Assembly: GCA_965199005.1 (NCBI GenBank)
Contig: CBDAQK010000006.1
Coordinates: 868,001 to 932,000, forward strand
Origin: LMUY01 sp965199005
GTDB lineage: Bacteria > Pseudomonadota > Alphaproteobacteria > Acetobacterales > Acetobacteraceae
Length of the DNA: 64,000 nt
Direction: 5' to 3'
A program made the translations under genes and the position numbers. Shown in pieces: positions 8,044-14,797 of this stretch; positions within the stretch are counted from its first letter, which is position 1, and every line of letters begins with the position of its first letter. The notes beneath the pieces are model-generated. The model saw nothing but the letters and a program-made list of their open reading frames with translations, made no database searches and was not told where the DNA came from.

Positions 8044-8798
8044 GTGACGATCTCGCTCCAGTTTTGGGCGGCAAGCGCCTGGACGGCCGCCGCGTGGACC
8101 CTGGATTTTTCAGCCACGGTCAGGTCGTCGGAAATCACGTTGTTGGTGTTCGCCGGGTCCATGACACGGGCTGACGGGAAGCTGTCGCGCAAATACTCGA
8201 ACACTTTCCAGACATTTTGCGACAGGGTGCCGCGCGCATAAGCGAGGGCGTCCAGCACCGTCAGTTCCAGATAGAAGGACGGGAAATCGAGGCCTTTCTG
8301 ATTGCGCCAGAGCTTGACGACCCGGATTTCGGCGGTGCGGCCGCTCTGCGCGACACGGTTGATGTGAGTCGTGACATTGGTCTTGGCCCAGGTGTCCGCC
8401 CGGCGGCGGAACAGGCTGTGATCCTGGCTATAGCCGTCCTGCCGGCGTGCCGGCACAAGATCGACATCGTAGCCGTTGACGCGAATATTGATTGAGACGT
8501 TCTGCGCCTTCGGCTGATAGCCGAGTTCGGTCATGCGGCTGAACAGCTTGTTGTAGATGTCCTTCAGCGTTTCCGGAGTGTCTTGGGTGAGCGAGATAAA
8601 CAGGTCGATGTCGGTGCCGCTGTGATTGGCCGTGCCCTTGGCAAATGACCCGCTTGGCGAAATGCTCGATAGATACCCGCCCGCCCATGTCTGGATCGCC
8701 GGTTGTAGAACCGCCTGCACGGCACGGACCTGAGAATAGGGGCCTGTGTCGACCGCCTCACGCGCCAGGATGCCCAACAGGTAAGCGTCAGCGGTCAT
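8040..8798 (-). CDS. CD-NTase-like nucleotidyltransferase (putative CBASS oligonucleotide cyclase)
   Basis: 252 aa. It has the pol-beta nucleotidyltransferase signature: Gly50-Ser51 in SPSGSFAKGT, Asp63-x-Asp65 in GTDIDLF, and a third acidic residue in YDVDLVPA (about Asp113). The C-terminal helical part (RVVKLWRNQKGLDFPSFYLE) resembles the second domain of CD-NTase/OAS-type cyclases. Such enzymes make cyclic di- or trinucleotides that switch on an effector after phage infection. ATG 8798 was chosen over 8861 because it overlaps the upstream stop (ATGA). The gene sits between a RAMA-like protein and a nuclease-like protein on one transcript. A different role, for example as a toxin-antitoxin nucleotidyltransferase, cannot be excluded. 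Confidence 0.75.
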   Translation of the reverse strand: MTADAYLLGILAREAVDTGPYSQVRAVQAVLQPAIQTWAGGYLSSISPSGSFAKGTANHSGTDIDLFISLTQDTPETLKDIYNKLFSRMTELGYQPKAQNVSINIRVNGYDVDLVPARRQDGYSQDHSLFRRRADTWAKTNVTTHINRVAQSGRTAEIRVVKLWRNQKGLDFPSFYLELTVLDALAYARGTLSQNVWKVFEYLRDSFPSARVMDPANTNNVISDDLTVAEKSRVHAAAVQALAAQNWSEIVT

Positions 8799-9223
8799 GG
8801 TCGACCGCGGAGGTTCGAAATCTGAACCCAGTGATCGGAGCCGGGAAGCTGTGCCTCCCAATAGGTCCAGCCATCGAGCGACACCGGGCGGCCCTGCTTG
8901 GATCGCGCAGCTCCACCTGCTGCCGCAGATGGCGAACGGTAGATTGCCCCATCAACGTGCCAGGCACCGTTGACGATATGGCCGAGGTGGGTCTTGCCGT
9001 TATAGCTCATGCGAAGCTTGGTGCCGTGAGGAAGCGAGACGCCCTTGCCGGTCCACGCCCGACCCTCCGGTGCGTCGGATACGAGCTTCAGACCGACTGC
9101 TGTTGTTGGGGACAACCCCGCGATCTCACGCAGAATGTCGTTATGCGACTGACCGAACGAAGTCCGCTTGCCCTCGATGAACCGATAAACGTCGATGTCC
9201 ACTTCAATCGGTCGCTGCTGCAT
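8795..9223 (-). CDS. SeqA/RHH-like N-terminus plus RAMA-like domain protein
   Basis: 142 aa. Residues ~6-34 (IEVDIDVYRFIEG then SHNDILREI) resemble the N-terminal ribbon-helix region of SeqA and related proteins. Residues ~55-142 (LPHGTKLRMSYNGKTHLGHI, YRSPSAAAGGAA, WTYWEAQLPGSDHWVQISNLR without the last residue) match the RAMA domain found with restriction enzymes and thought to read modified DNA. The start ATG 9223 has a strong GGAGGG six bases upstream. As first gene of the operon it may repress its promoter or help sense phage DNA; both are inference. I do not know this fusion as a usual CBASS partner. Confidence 0.62.
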   Translation of the reverse strand: MQQRPIEVDIDVYRFIEGKRTSFGQSHNDILREIAGLSPTTAVGLKLVSDAPEGRAWTGKGVSLPHGTKLRMSYNGKTHLGHIVNGAWHVDGAIYRSPSAAAGGAARSKQGRPVSLDGWTYWEAQLPGSDHWVQISNLRGRP

Positions 9224-9248
9224 AGCGATCCCTCCATTCACTGGACAA

Positions 9249-9277
9249 AATATGGATTCGAGGGATTTGAGAGTCAA
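9249..9277 (-). promoter_or_regulatory. Sigma70-like promoter for the nucleotidyltransferase operon
   Basis: Reading the minus strand, TTGACT (9277-9272) and CATATT (9254-9249) are separated by exactly 17 bases and end about 25 bases before the first start codon. The operon therefore carries its own promoter inside the cassette. Confidence 0.6.
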
Positions 9278-9305
9278 GAAGGATTCTTGGCCGCCGCGTG
9301 CGGCA

Positions 9306-9327
9306 TGCGAAATTCTTGACTTTCGCA
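9306..9327 (+). repeat. Cassette repeat copy 4
   Basis: TGC GA AATTCTTGA CTTT C GCA: a full core match and the most palindromic copy (TGCGAAA pairs with TTTCGCA). It bounds the minus-strand operon on its upstream side, yet keeps the plus orientation of the other copies. Confidence 0.7.
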
Positions 9328-9411
9328 CTTGATTTTTAAAACGGCGCGGATCGCCCCCAGCGGCGAGTCGAGATATAGCGGTAGATACAAACGCTATGAG
9401 GAAGACTTGGA

Positions 9412-9654
9412 ATGGGTCACCGACCACCTCTCAAGCCGCTGTCTTTCCAACTTGCATACATTCGCATGCGAATGGTGAAAGGTCGCTGGGTCATTCGGCG
9501 GCCGCGTTATATGCAAATGACCCCCTACTACGTTCACGTTGTCTTTCGAAACGGCTTCCAGCATTGGATCTGGCGTCGTGAACATGCGGTAGTCAGACGA
9601 TTGGGATTCTTATTGCCGAAGCCTCGCAATCTTCGCGTCCTTCAGACTTTCTGA
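9412..9654 (+). CDS. Hypothetical small basic cassette protein
   Basis: 80 aa, rich in Arg, Phe, Tyr, Trp and His, with no recognised family. It is the only frame of this length between copies 4 and 5 that ends just before the repeat (stop 9654, element at 9670), matching the pattern of the other cassettes. Start 9412 has only a weak ribosome-binding site; an internal Met at ~9466 is an alternative. Confidence 0.4.
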   Translation: MGHRPPLKPLSFQLAYIRMRMVKGRWVIRRPRYMQMTPYYVHVVFRNGFQHWIWRREHAVVRRLGFLLPKPRNLRVLQTF

Positions 9655-9669
9655 TAAGTTTGAATAGCG

Positions 9670-9691
9670 CACGAAAGTCTTGAGATTTGCA
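9670..9691 (+). repeat. Cassette repeat copy 5 (divergent)
   Basis: CAC GA AAGTCTTGA GATT T GCA: the 5' TGC is CAC and one core base differs, but the 19-base spacing to GCA is kept. Confidence 0.55.
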
Positions 9692-9768
9692 CAGATACGT
9701 TCCGGCACGACAGGGATGCGCTCGATCGAGGCGAATGCGCTATCGTATTCGCGAAAGGGTTATATTCG

Positions 9769-10182
9769 ATGAGCGACGAGAGGCGGAACGTGGTAGAGGG
9801 TTATGACTCGCGTCGCTGGACAGGCGACCCGACGATCGTCAGTGAACCTAAGAAGGGGCGAAGGCTGGAGCTGGCAGACGTGTCTTGGCCGCTGCGAGTG
9901 CTGATCATCGTCGGCTGGATTGTTTTCTTTGGTGGCCTCCTAGGCAATGGGTATTGCCAGCACGAATGGTTTTATGCTTCGGCCTCCTCTCCCAGAGGGC
10001 TGCTTACCGTTCCTTGGAATCTCAAAGGCGGATACAAATTCATTAGCCCCGCGGATGAACGAATCTGCAAACTGTCGAACGACTGCACGATTGGTGGGGC
10101 TGGTGCCTTTTTCTTGCTGGTCGGATTCGCGCACATCGTCGTCTTTAGGCGACGGGGTGCCTTCTCAGTGCAGAATTCTTGA
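9769..10182 (+). CDS. Hypothetical cassette membrane protein
   Basis: 137 aa from ATG 9769. There are two hydrophobic segments, about residues 45-62 (VLIIVGWIVFFGGLL) and 110-128 (GGAGAFFLLVGFAHIVVF), with a ~45-residue loop holding CISR-like Cys residues (YCQHEW, ICKLSNDC). No family recognised. It ends in SVQNS and stop encoded by repeat copy 6, exactly like the unrelated protein at 6360-6809. A small two-helix membrane protein in such an array could be a defence or immunity function, but nothing in the sequence shows it. Confidence 0.6.
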   Translation: MSDERRNVVEGYDSRRWTGDPTIVSEPKKGRRLELADVSWPLRVLIIVGWIVFFGGLLGNGYCQHEWFYASASSPRGLLTVPWNLKGGYKFISPADERICKLSNDCTIGGAGAFFLLVGFAHIVVFRRRGAFSVQNS

Positions 10183-10190
10183 GACATGCA
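10169..10190 (+). repeat. Cassette repeat copy 6
   Basis: TGC AG AATTCTTGA GACA T GCA: a full core match; its TGA is the stop codon of the upstream gene. Confidence 0.7.
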
Positions 10191-10234
10191 CCTGCGCTGG
10201 TGCGGCTCGATATCGCCCGTGATAAACGAACAAA

Positions 10235-10564
10235 ATGACCTACAGTGTCATTGACCCGCAGATACGCCGCTGGGCCGAACGCCATCGCGTCAGCCTGATC
10301 ACGTCTTGGGCTGGGGGGGACGTGCGCTCGGCTTATGTTTCGAGCAACGCGGAGGAATGCTTTCAGATTTGGATCGAGACCCCTGCAGATGGACATGTAT
10401 GGATTCATGCAGCGGGTGTCGAAAGCAGGCGTGATGATCATCCTCCAGAAGATTGGCATGTGGCGATCGACGCCTTTGACGGGGCGCTTGAGGAAGTCTT
10501 TCAGACTGTGATGGCGTGGATGCTTCCGTCCGAACGCCATTTTCCAGACGTTCAAGAGCCCTGA
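10235..10564 (+). CDS. Hypothetical cassette protein
   Basis: 109 aa from ATG 10235, no family recognised. The composition is that of a soluble cytoplasmic alpha/beta protein (IWIETPADGHVWIHAAGVESR; acidic C-terminal half DAFDGALEEVFQTVMAWM). The stop lies 52 bases before repeat copy 7. No Cys pairs, signal peptide or membrane segment is visible. Confidence 0.6.
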   Translation: MTYSVIDPQIRRWAERHRVSLITSWAGGDVRSAYVSSNAEECFQIWIETPADGHVWIHAAGVESRRDDHPPEDWHVAIDAFDGALEEVFQTVMAWMLPSERHFPDVQEP

Positions 10565-10616
10565 CTTATGTGAACATAAAAAGAACTCGCTAGGCGGGTA
10601 AACGAAAGTCTGCTGG

Positions 10617-10638
10617 TGCAAAATTCTTAAGTGACGCA
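10617..10638 (+). repeat. Cassette repeat copy 7
   Basis: TGC AA AATTCTTAA GTGA C GCA: one core mismatch. With flanking bases the arms TGGTGC and GCACCA form a perfect 6-bp inverted repeat. Confidence 0.65.
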
Positions 10639-10720
10639 CCAAGCGGATCTCCGAAGAGCCAAGGACCCGTGACGCAGACGGCGCAACCCTGCCACTTGCA
10701 AAAAAAAGGCTCCTTGCACG

Positions 10721-10960
10721 TCAAGACGGGATGCCGGCATCCCAAGCTGCCGCGATCATTTGGAAGATCTCGTCCACTGCTGTCACCGGATCGGCTGCCT
10801 CACGGGCCAGCGAATATGCGTCGATCACGAACCTAGCGATGGCCCGGCAGGCCGTTACGCTCTGTGACGGTCGGAGATCGGCAATCGCCGTCGCCAGCGA
10901 CTGCGCATGACGCAACCTCATCGCTCCGTCGTATTCCCGTAGGGCGGGTGAGTTTGTCGA
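10721..10960 (-). pseudogene. C-terminal fragment of a regulator-like protein (possibly TetR family)
   Basis: The frame is open from just after an in-frame stop (10963-10961) to the stop at 10721. The readable part (ALREYDGAMRLRHAQSLA ... FVIDAYSLAREAADP ... AAAWDAGIPS) has the helical pattern of a TetR-type C-terminal domain, without any DNA-binding helix-turn-helix. A short start ATG exists at 10921. The neighbouring minus-strand frame 11078-10950 (LIPALREEIRALVQHCAAES) may belong to the same or another decayed gene. The family assignment is tentative. Confidence 0.35.
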
Positions 10961-11080
10961 TCATGCACCAGACCGGGGCGGCGCTTTCCGCAGCACAATG
11001 CTGCACAAGAGCCCGGATCTCCTCGCGCAGCGCCGGAATGAGCGGCTCGTGTGGCGGCCGGCTGGTGACCGCCTGCATGA

Positions 11081-11386
11081 GACGATGCTCGAATCGATGC
11101 GGCCCTCGATCTGGCTGGCTCGGGCGTGATCCGCGAGCTTGTCGATCTGACCGGGGACCCGCGAAAAGTGATCTCCATCGGCGATCTTGGCGCGCCGGAA
11201 CTCGGCGTCCGTTTCTCCGGCGTGGCCGGAAGCATGCCCGATGCGCTTGCCGAGACCGTGAAGCTCATTGCTGCGAAGAAGCTCCACATCCCGGTCGAGA
11301 AGTCATATACGCTCGCCCAAGCTGCGGCGGCACACATCGACAGCCAAGCAGGTCACACGCGCGGGCGCCGGGTCGTGGTTCCCTGA
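11081..11386 (+). pseudogene. C-terminal fragment of a zinc-type alcohol dehydrogenase / quinone oxidoreductase
   Basis: About 101 codons matching only the C-terminal third of MDR-family NADP(H) oxidoreductases: IDAALDLAGSGVIRELVDLTG, then KVISIGDLGAPELGV without its last residue, and the terminal AAAAHIDSQAGHTRGRRVVV-type block. An in-frame stop (11078-11080) lies right upstream, so the N-terminal catalytic GroES-like domain is missing. A GTG at 11126 could start a short peptide. The fragment stops 35 bases before repeat copy 8. Confidence 0.65.
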
Positions 11387-11420
11387 GAATCCCGCTGATC
11401 ACGGCTTGCAGCGCTGAAGG

Positions 11421-11442
11421 TGCAAAATTCTTTGATTCTGCA
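11421..11442 (+). repeat. Cassette repeat copy 8
   Basis: TGC AA AATTCTTTG ATTC T GCA: the last two core bases differ. It is the last copy; the ~200 bases to the kinase-like gene hold no recognisable gene. Confidence 0.6.
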
Positions 11443-11645
11443 ACAAGGCAAATGTCGGCTTTCCACGATAGATCGCCATCGGATCATGTCGTCGGCATGG
11501 CAAGTTTGCTCTTCCGGGCGCCTCAGTGGGCGAGGTGCTGCAGCACGCAGCGCCGTGGCGCTCCACGGTCGCATTGTCTGGCAGCCGGTGTCGGATATTT
11601 TCAGCGCAACGGTTAGCCAAGGACGCCCCAGACCCAGTCTCGCTG

Positions 11646-12305
11646 CTACAGCCGCTCGTAAGCCGCCTGGGGCACGTGGAACCGGCGCTTGTTCAGGATC
11701 ACCCCGGCCGTGTTGCTGCCCACCTCCGCCAGGCGGTCCCGCAGGGTGCGTACGGCACTGGCGCGGGTGCTCTCCGCCGCGACGACCAGCACGGTGGCGT
11801 CCACGTGGGGGGCAAGCACGATGCCGGTGAAGGCGCGGTCCAGGGGCGGGGAGTCGATGATGACCAGGTCGAACTGCGACCGTAATTCGCGGATCAGCGC
11901 CAGCCAACCCGGTGGCTGCAACATCAGGCCGCTCAGCGGGGCTGCGACCACCAGTGAACTCGAGCCGACGCGCAGCATTTCCAGCGTGTCTGGCCCGTCG
12001 GCAATAGAGCGCAGCCCGGTGGGCATCCCGTATATGTCACGCGGCCAATCCACCGCCCTCGAGCCGGGCGGTTCCGCCGCCAGCAGCAGCGTCCGCATCC
12101 CATTGTTACCAGCCGCCACCAGGCTCAAATCGCGCACCGTGGTGGACACGCCTTCCCCTGTGCGGGTCGACATCAACTGGATCACCACCGCATCCGTCCG
12201 GTCCCGCCGCAGCGTGTAGAGCAGCTGGCTCGCGTGGGACACGGTGAGCAGCAAAGGCGGCGGCAGCCCGGCAAGGTCCGGCTCTGCGTCGATGACCATG
12301 CTCAT
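11646..12305 (-). CDS. CpsD/BY-kinase-like ATPase, degenerate, EPS control
   Basis: 219 aa. The fold is that of the P-loop ATPase half of bacterial tyrosine kinases: a Walker A' region (TRTGEGVSTTVRD, about residues 47-59), the FDLVIIDSPP Walker B-like strand (about 145-154) and the VLVVAAESTRAS segment. The invariant Walker A lysine is Val (GEGVST instead of GEGKST), and no C-terminal Tyr cluster is present (one Tyr near the end). It may bind its partner without phosphorylating it. Its start overlaps the stop of the GumC-like gene (ATGA), so they form an operon. Confidence 0.75.
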   Translation of the reverse strand: MSMVIDAEPDLAGLPPPLLLTVSHASQLLYTLRRDRTDAVVIQLMSTRTGEGVSTTVRDLSLVAAGNNGMRTLLLAAEPPGSRAVDWPRDIYGMPTGLRSIADGPDTLEMLRVGSSSLVVAAPLSGLMLQPPGWLALIRELRSQFDLVIIDSPPLDRAFTGIVLAPHVDATVLVVAAESTRASAVRTLRDRLAEVGSNTAGVILNKRRFHVPQAAYERL

Positions 12306-13855
12306 ATGCCGAAACTCGGGCGCTTGACGGTTTGCCTCGCACCAGGCCGGGTGTTCTTCGTCCGCTGCCGCCGGCCGGATACCGCAAACGGCACTGCCAG
12401 CAGCACGGGCAGATCCAATTGGCGCTCCACATCACGGACGCTGACGAAGACCTGCCGGGTGGCGTTCAACAGGGCGAACACCGCAACCGCTGCGAGAACG
12501 CCAAGCGCCACGCCGGCCAGGAGTACCACCATTCGCGGATTTTTCCCGGTCAGCGGTGCATCCGCCGGCTGCACCACGCGGACGTTGGCAGCGCCGGCCC
12601 GTTCGACCGCCGCCGAGAGCTGCGTTTCCTCGCTGCTACGGACGATCGAGCGGTAGCTCTGGTCCAACAGGTCGCGGGTGCGCTGCAGGTCGCGATAACG
12701 CCGAGCCAGCCCGGTCAACTCGTCCGACCGCGCTTGGATCCGGTCGGTGTCGGCCGTCAACTCGGCCCGCTTGGCCTGCAGGCCGCGCAATTGGGCCGAC
12801 AGGGTAATCTCCTCGTGGTGCAACTCGTCATAGACGGTGTTGCGGCCCTGCCGGTTGATATTGCTCTCACGGCTGGGGTCGCTGGCCAGTTGCGAGCGAA
12901 CGGCGGCGATCTGCCGATCCACGTCACGCACCAAGGGGAAGTCGTCCTGGTAGCGGGACAGCAGCTCACGGCGCTGATTCTGCAGTTTCACCAAGCTATC
13001 GGTCATGCTGGTGGATTGCTGGGACCTCGTGCTCTCGGCGAAGAGCTGCACCGAGGGGGACACCGTCGCCAGTTGCTTGTGCAGCGTATCCAGACGCGCA
13101 GCCGTCTCCTCGATGTCCTGGGCGATCGCGCTCTGCTGGTTCGCGTTGTCCGCCTTCTGGCGGATTTGCAGGCTGATCTGCTCGTCGAGGTTGCTGACCC
13201 CGTGTTGGTTGCCGAATTGCGCCAACTCCTCTTCCGCCTTGCGCAGGCGTTCGGCGAATTGCGTGCGCTCGGCATCCGGGCCGGTCTGCGGTTTGTCGAA
13301 GATGGCGGTGCGGTAGGTGAGATAGTGCGAAATCAGCTCCGACAGTACCTTGATGGCAACGCCACGGTCGTGGCTGCGCAGGCTCATTTCGAGCACGTTG
13401 GACTGGGGGATGGCGGTGGCGGTGAAGTCGGTAGCAAAACGTGCCACCGCGGTGCGCAACCCTTCGTCGTCGTTGCTGAGCCCGGGATAGATGACATCCG
13501 GCCCGACCGCCCGCAGCGTCTCCGTGGCGAGGGCGGTGCTTTGCAGGATTTGCAGCTCGCCGGCAACGATCTGGTTGCGGTCCAGCGTGATGTCGTTGCC
13601 GGTGTCGCGGTTGCCAGGGTGGAACACGTAGTCGCTGCCATACAGGACCAGCAGGCGGGCCTGGGCGGTGTAGCTGGTATGGGCGAGCGTGGACGCGAAC
13701 AGGCCCAGCACACAGGGGATGATGAAGGCCAGTAGCGTGACCCGCTTGTAGTAGAACAGCGCGGTCACGAGGTCCCGTAGGCTAAAGACGGGAAACGAAC
13801 CGGACCGCGTGCGCATGCCGCTTACCGGGAAGTCGCGTGCTGTGGTGTCGCTCAC
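12302..13855 (-). CDS. GumC/Wzz-type exopolysaccharide chain-length/export protein
   Basis: 517 aa. A cytoplasmic N-terminus, membrane segment ~38-58 (LLAFIIPCVLGLFAS), periplasmic Wzz domain, two long coiled coils (about 200-300 and 320-410) with the SRYQDDFPLVRDVDRQI signature, a second membrane segment ~445-468 (MVVLLAGVALGVLAAVAVF) and a C-terminal linker. The PxxP-like box before TM2 (APLTGKNPR) is typical. It works with the ATPase encoded downstream and the OPX lipoprotein encoded divergently at 14004 to span the envelope for polymer export. Confidence 0.88.
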   Translation of the reverse strand: MSDTTARDFPVSGMRTRSGSFPVFSLRDLVTALFYYKRVTLLAFIIPCVLGLFASTLAHTSYTAQARLLVLYGSDYVFHPGNRDTGNDITLDRNQIVAGELQILQSTALATETLRAVGPDVIYPGLSNDDEGLRTAVARFATDFTATAIPQSNVLEMSLRSHDRGVAIKVLSELISHYLTYRTAIFDKPQTGPDAERTQFAERLRKAEEELAQFGNQHGVSNLDEQISLQIRQKADNANQQSAIAQDIEETAARLDTLHKQLATVSPSVQLFAESTRSQQSTSMTDSLVKLQNQRRELLSRYQDDFPLVRDVDRQIAAVRSQLASDPSRESNINRQGRNTVYDELHHEEITLSAQLRGLQAKRAELTADTDRIQARSDELTGLARRYRDLQRTRDLLDQSYRSIVRSSEETQLSAAVERAGAANVRVVQPADAPLTGKNPRMVVLLAGVALGVLAAVAVFALLNATRQVFVSVRDVERQLDLPVLLAVPFAVSGRRQRTKNTRPGARQTVKRPSFGI

Positions 13856-14003
13856 GGGCGTTCGCTGACCTTGCAGAGGGACGGAGATATCATGTTAGTG
13901 CCACGGGACGTGTTAATTTTGGCTTAAGTGCTCCCATGCCAGACTAGGCGCGCTGGCAAAACCTGCCGAGTTCTACCAAGGGGCAGTCCTTGGTAGCGAT
14001 CCT

Positions 14004-14735
14004 GTGAAAGGCTCTCAATTGCGCCCGCGCTTGATCCCCGCTTTGTTGTCTCTCGCCCTGTTTGCCGGTTGTACCCAGCATATTACCATTATGCCGAAGC
14101 AGGTGGACGGGTTTGCACCCTGGTCGAACGACCTGCCGCCGCATCTCTTGGCGTCTGGCGACGAGTTCGACCTACGGTTCCTCCTAAACCCTGAGCTGAA
14201 TGACACCAAGTTGGTGATCGGCCCGGATGGCCGGGTTACCGTGCCGTTGCTGGGCGACGTCGTCGCGGGGGGCCTGACCGTGCCGCAGTTCCGCCAGCAG
14301 CTGGAGACGGGATACGCGGCCAAACTGCGCGTGGCGGATTTGGACGTCGTCGTGCGCAACTACGCGTCATCGCGGATCTTCGTGGGCGGCGAGGTCAAGA
14401 GCCCGGGCGTACTGGCGATGCAGGGTCCGACGGATGCGCTTCAGGGCGTGCTGATGGCGGGTGGCTTCTTGTCGACCGCGCGTCCCGACGAGGTCGTGTT
14501 GATCCGGCGCCGGGCGGATCGCGTGCCGATGCTGCGGACGTTGAACCTGCGTCGCTACGCCGGGTCGGCGAGCTCGGCGGATGATTTGCCGTTGCAGCCG
14601 TCGGACGTGATCTTTGTACCCAAGTCGAGCATCGCCGAGGTCGACCTGTTCGTCGACCAGTATCTCAACCAGGCGCTCCCGTTCCAGAAGGCACTGACCT
14701 ACACGGTTGGCGGGACCGGGCAGTCCCTGTTCTAG
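14004..14735 (+). CDS. Polysaccharide export lipoprotein (Wza/OPX family)
   Basis: 243 aa. A lipoprotein signal peptide with lipobox LFAGC places the acylated Cys at residue 23. The polysaccharide export domain follows (SGDEFDLRFLLNPELN, LVIGPDGRVTVPLLGDVVAGG without its last residue, then a SLBB-like repeat IFVGGEVKSPGVLAMQG). The start is GTG 14004. OPX proteins form the outer-membrane exit for EPS. It is divergent from the GumC-like gene, with 148 bases in between that probably hold both promoters. Confidence 0.88.
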   Translation: MKGSQLRPRLIPALLSLALFAGCTQHITIMPKQVDGFAPWSNDLPPHLLASGDEFDLRFLLNPELNDTKLVIGPDGRVTVPLLGDVVAGGLTVPQFRQQLETGYAAKLRVADLDVVVRNYASSRIFVGGEVKSPGVLAMQGPTDALQGVLMAGGFLSTARPDEVVLIRRRADRVPMLRTLNLRRYAGSASSADDLPLQPSDVIFVPKSSIAEVDLFVDQYLNQALPFQKALTYTVGGTGQSLF

Positions 14736-14797
14736 CGTCGTGAGTCAGAGCTGAGGCGCCTCCGGTCGAACGATCATGAGAAAGTCCATCAAACCGC

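Larger units (their letters stand above)
6267..11442 (+). mobile_element. Putative gene-cassette array with eight 22-bp recombination-like sites
   Basis: Eight directly oriented copies of TGC N2 AATTCTTGA N4 Y GCA start at 6267, 6796, 7211, 9306, 9670, 10169, 10617 and 11421. Between them lie mostly short unrelated genes, each plus-strand one ending at or within about 55 bases of the next copy. GC content is visibly lower than in the flanks, and the block separates EPS genes on both sides. No integrase is present in the window. It could be an integron-like cluster lacking its integrase, or a new kind of cassette array. No classical attC core (GTTRRRY) was found near the copies. Confidence 0.55.

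Noticed and set aside
6267..11442. Classical integron attC array
   Set aside because: No GTTRRRY and RYYYAAC core pairs were found at the expected positions around the eight copies, and no intI gene is in the window. I keep the broader idea of a cassette array.
6267..11442. CRISPR array
   Set aside because: Repeats are 364-2095 bases apart and separated by genes, not by short uniform spacers.
6267..11442. Rho-independent terminators as explanation of the 22-bp elements
   Set aside because: The stems are short and variable, the conserved part is the loop-like core and no T-run follows.
10864..11616. A 250-codon plus-strand frame across the last cassette
   Set aside because: It runs through repeat copy 8 and both gene fragments in a different frame, is Arg/Ser/Cys-rich and matches nothing.
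11443..11645. Possible short gene after the last repeat copy
   Set aside because: Frames such as 11399-11620 minus have shadow-like composition and cross the repeat; nothing supports them.
12332..13735. A 467-codon plus-strand frame opposite the GumC-like gene
   Set aside because: The minus strand encodes a complete GumC protein with two membrane segments and coiled coils; the plus frame has no recognisable motif.
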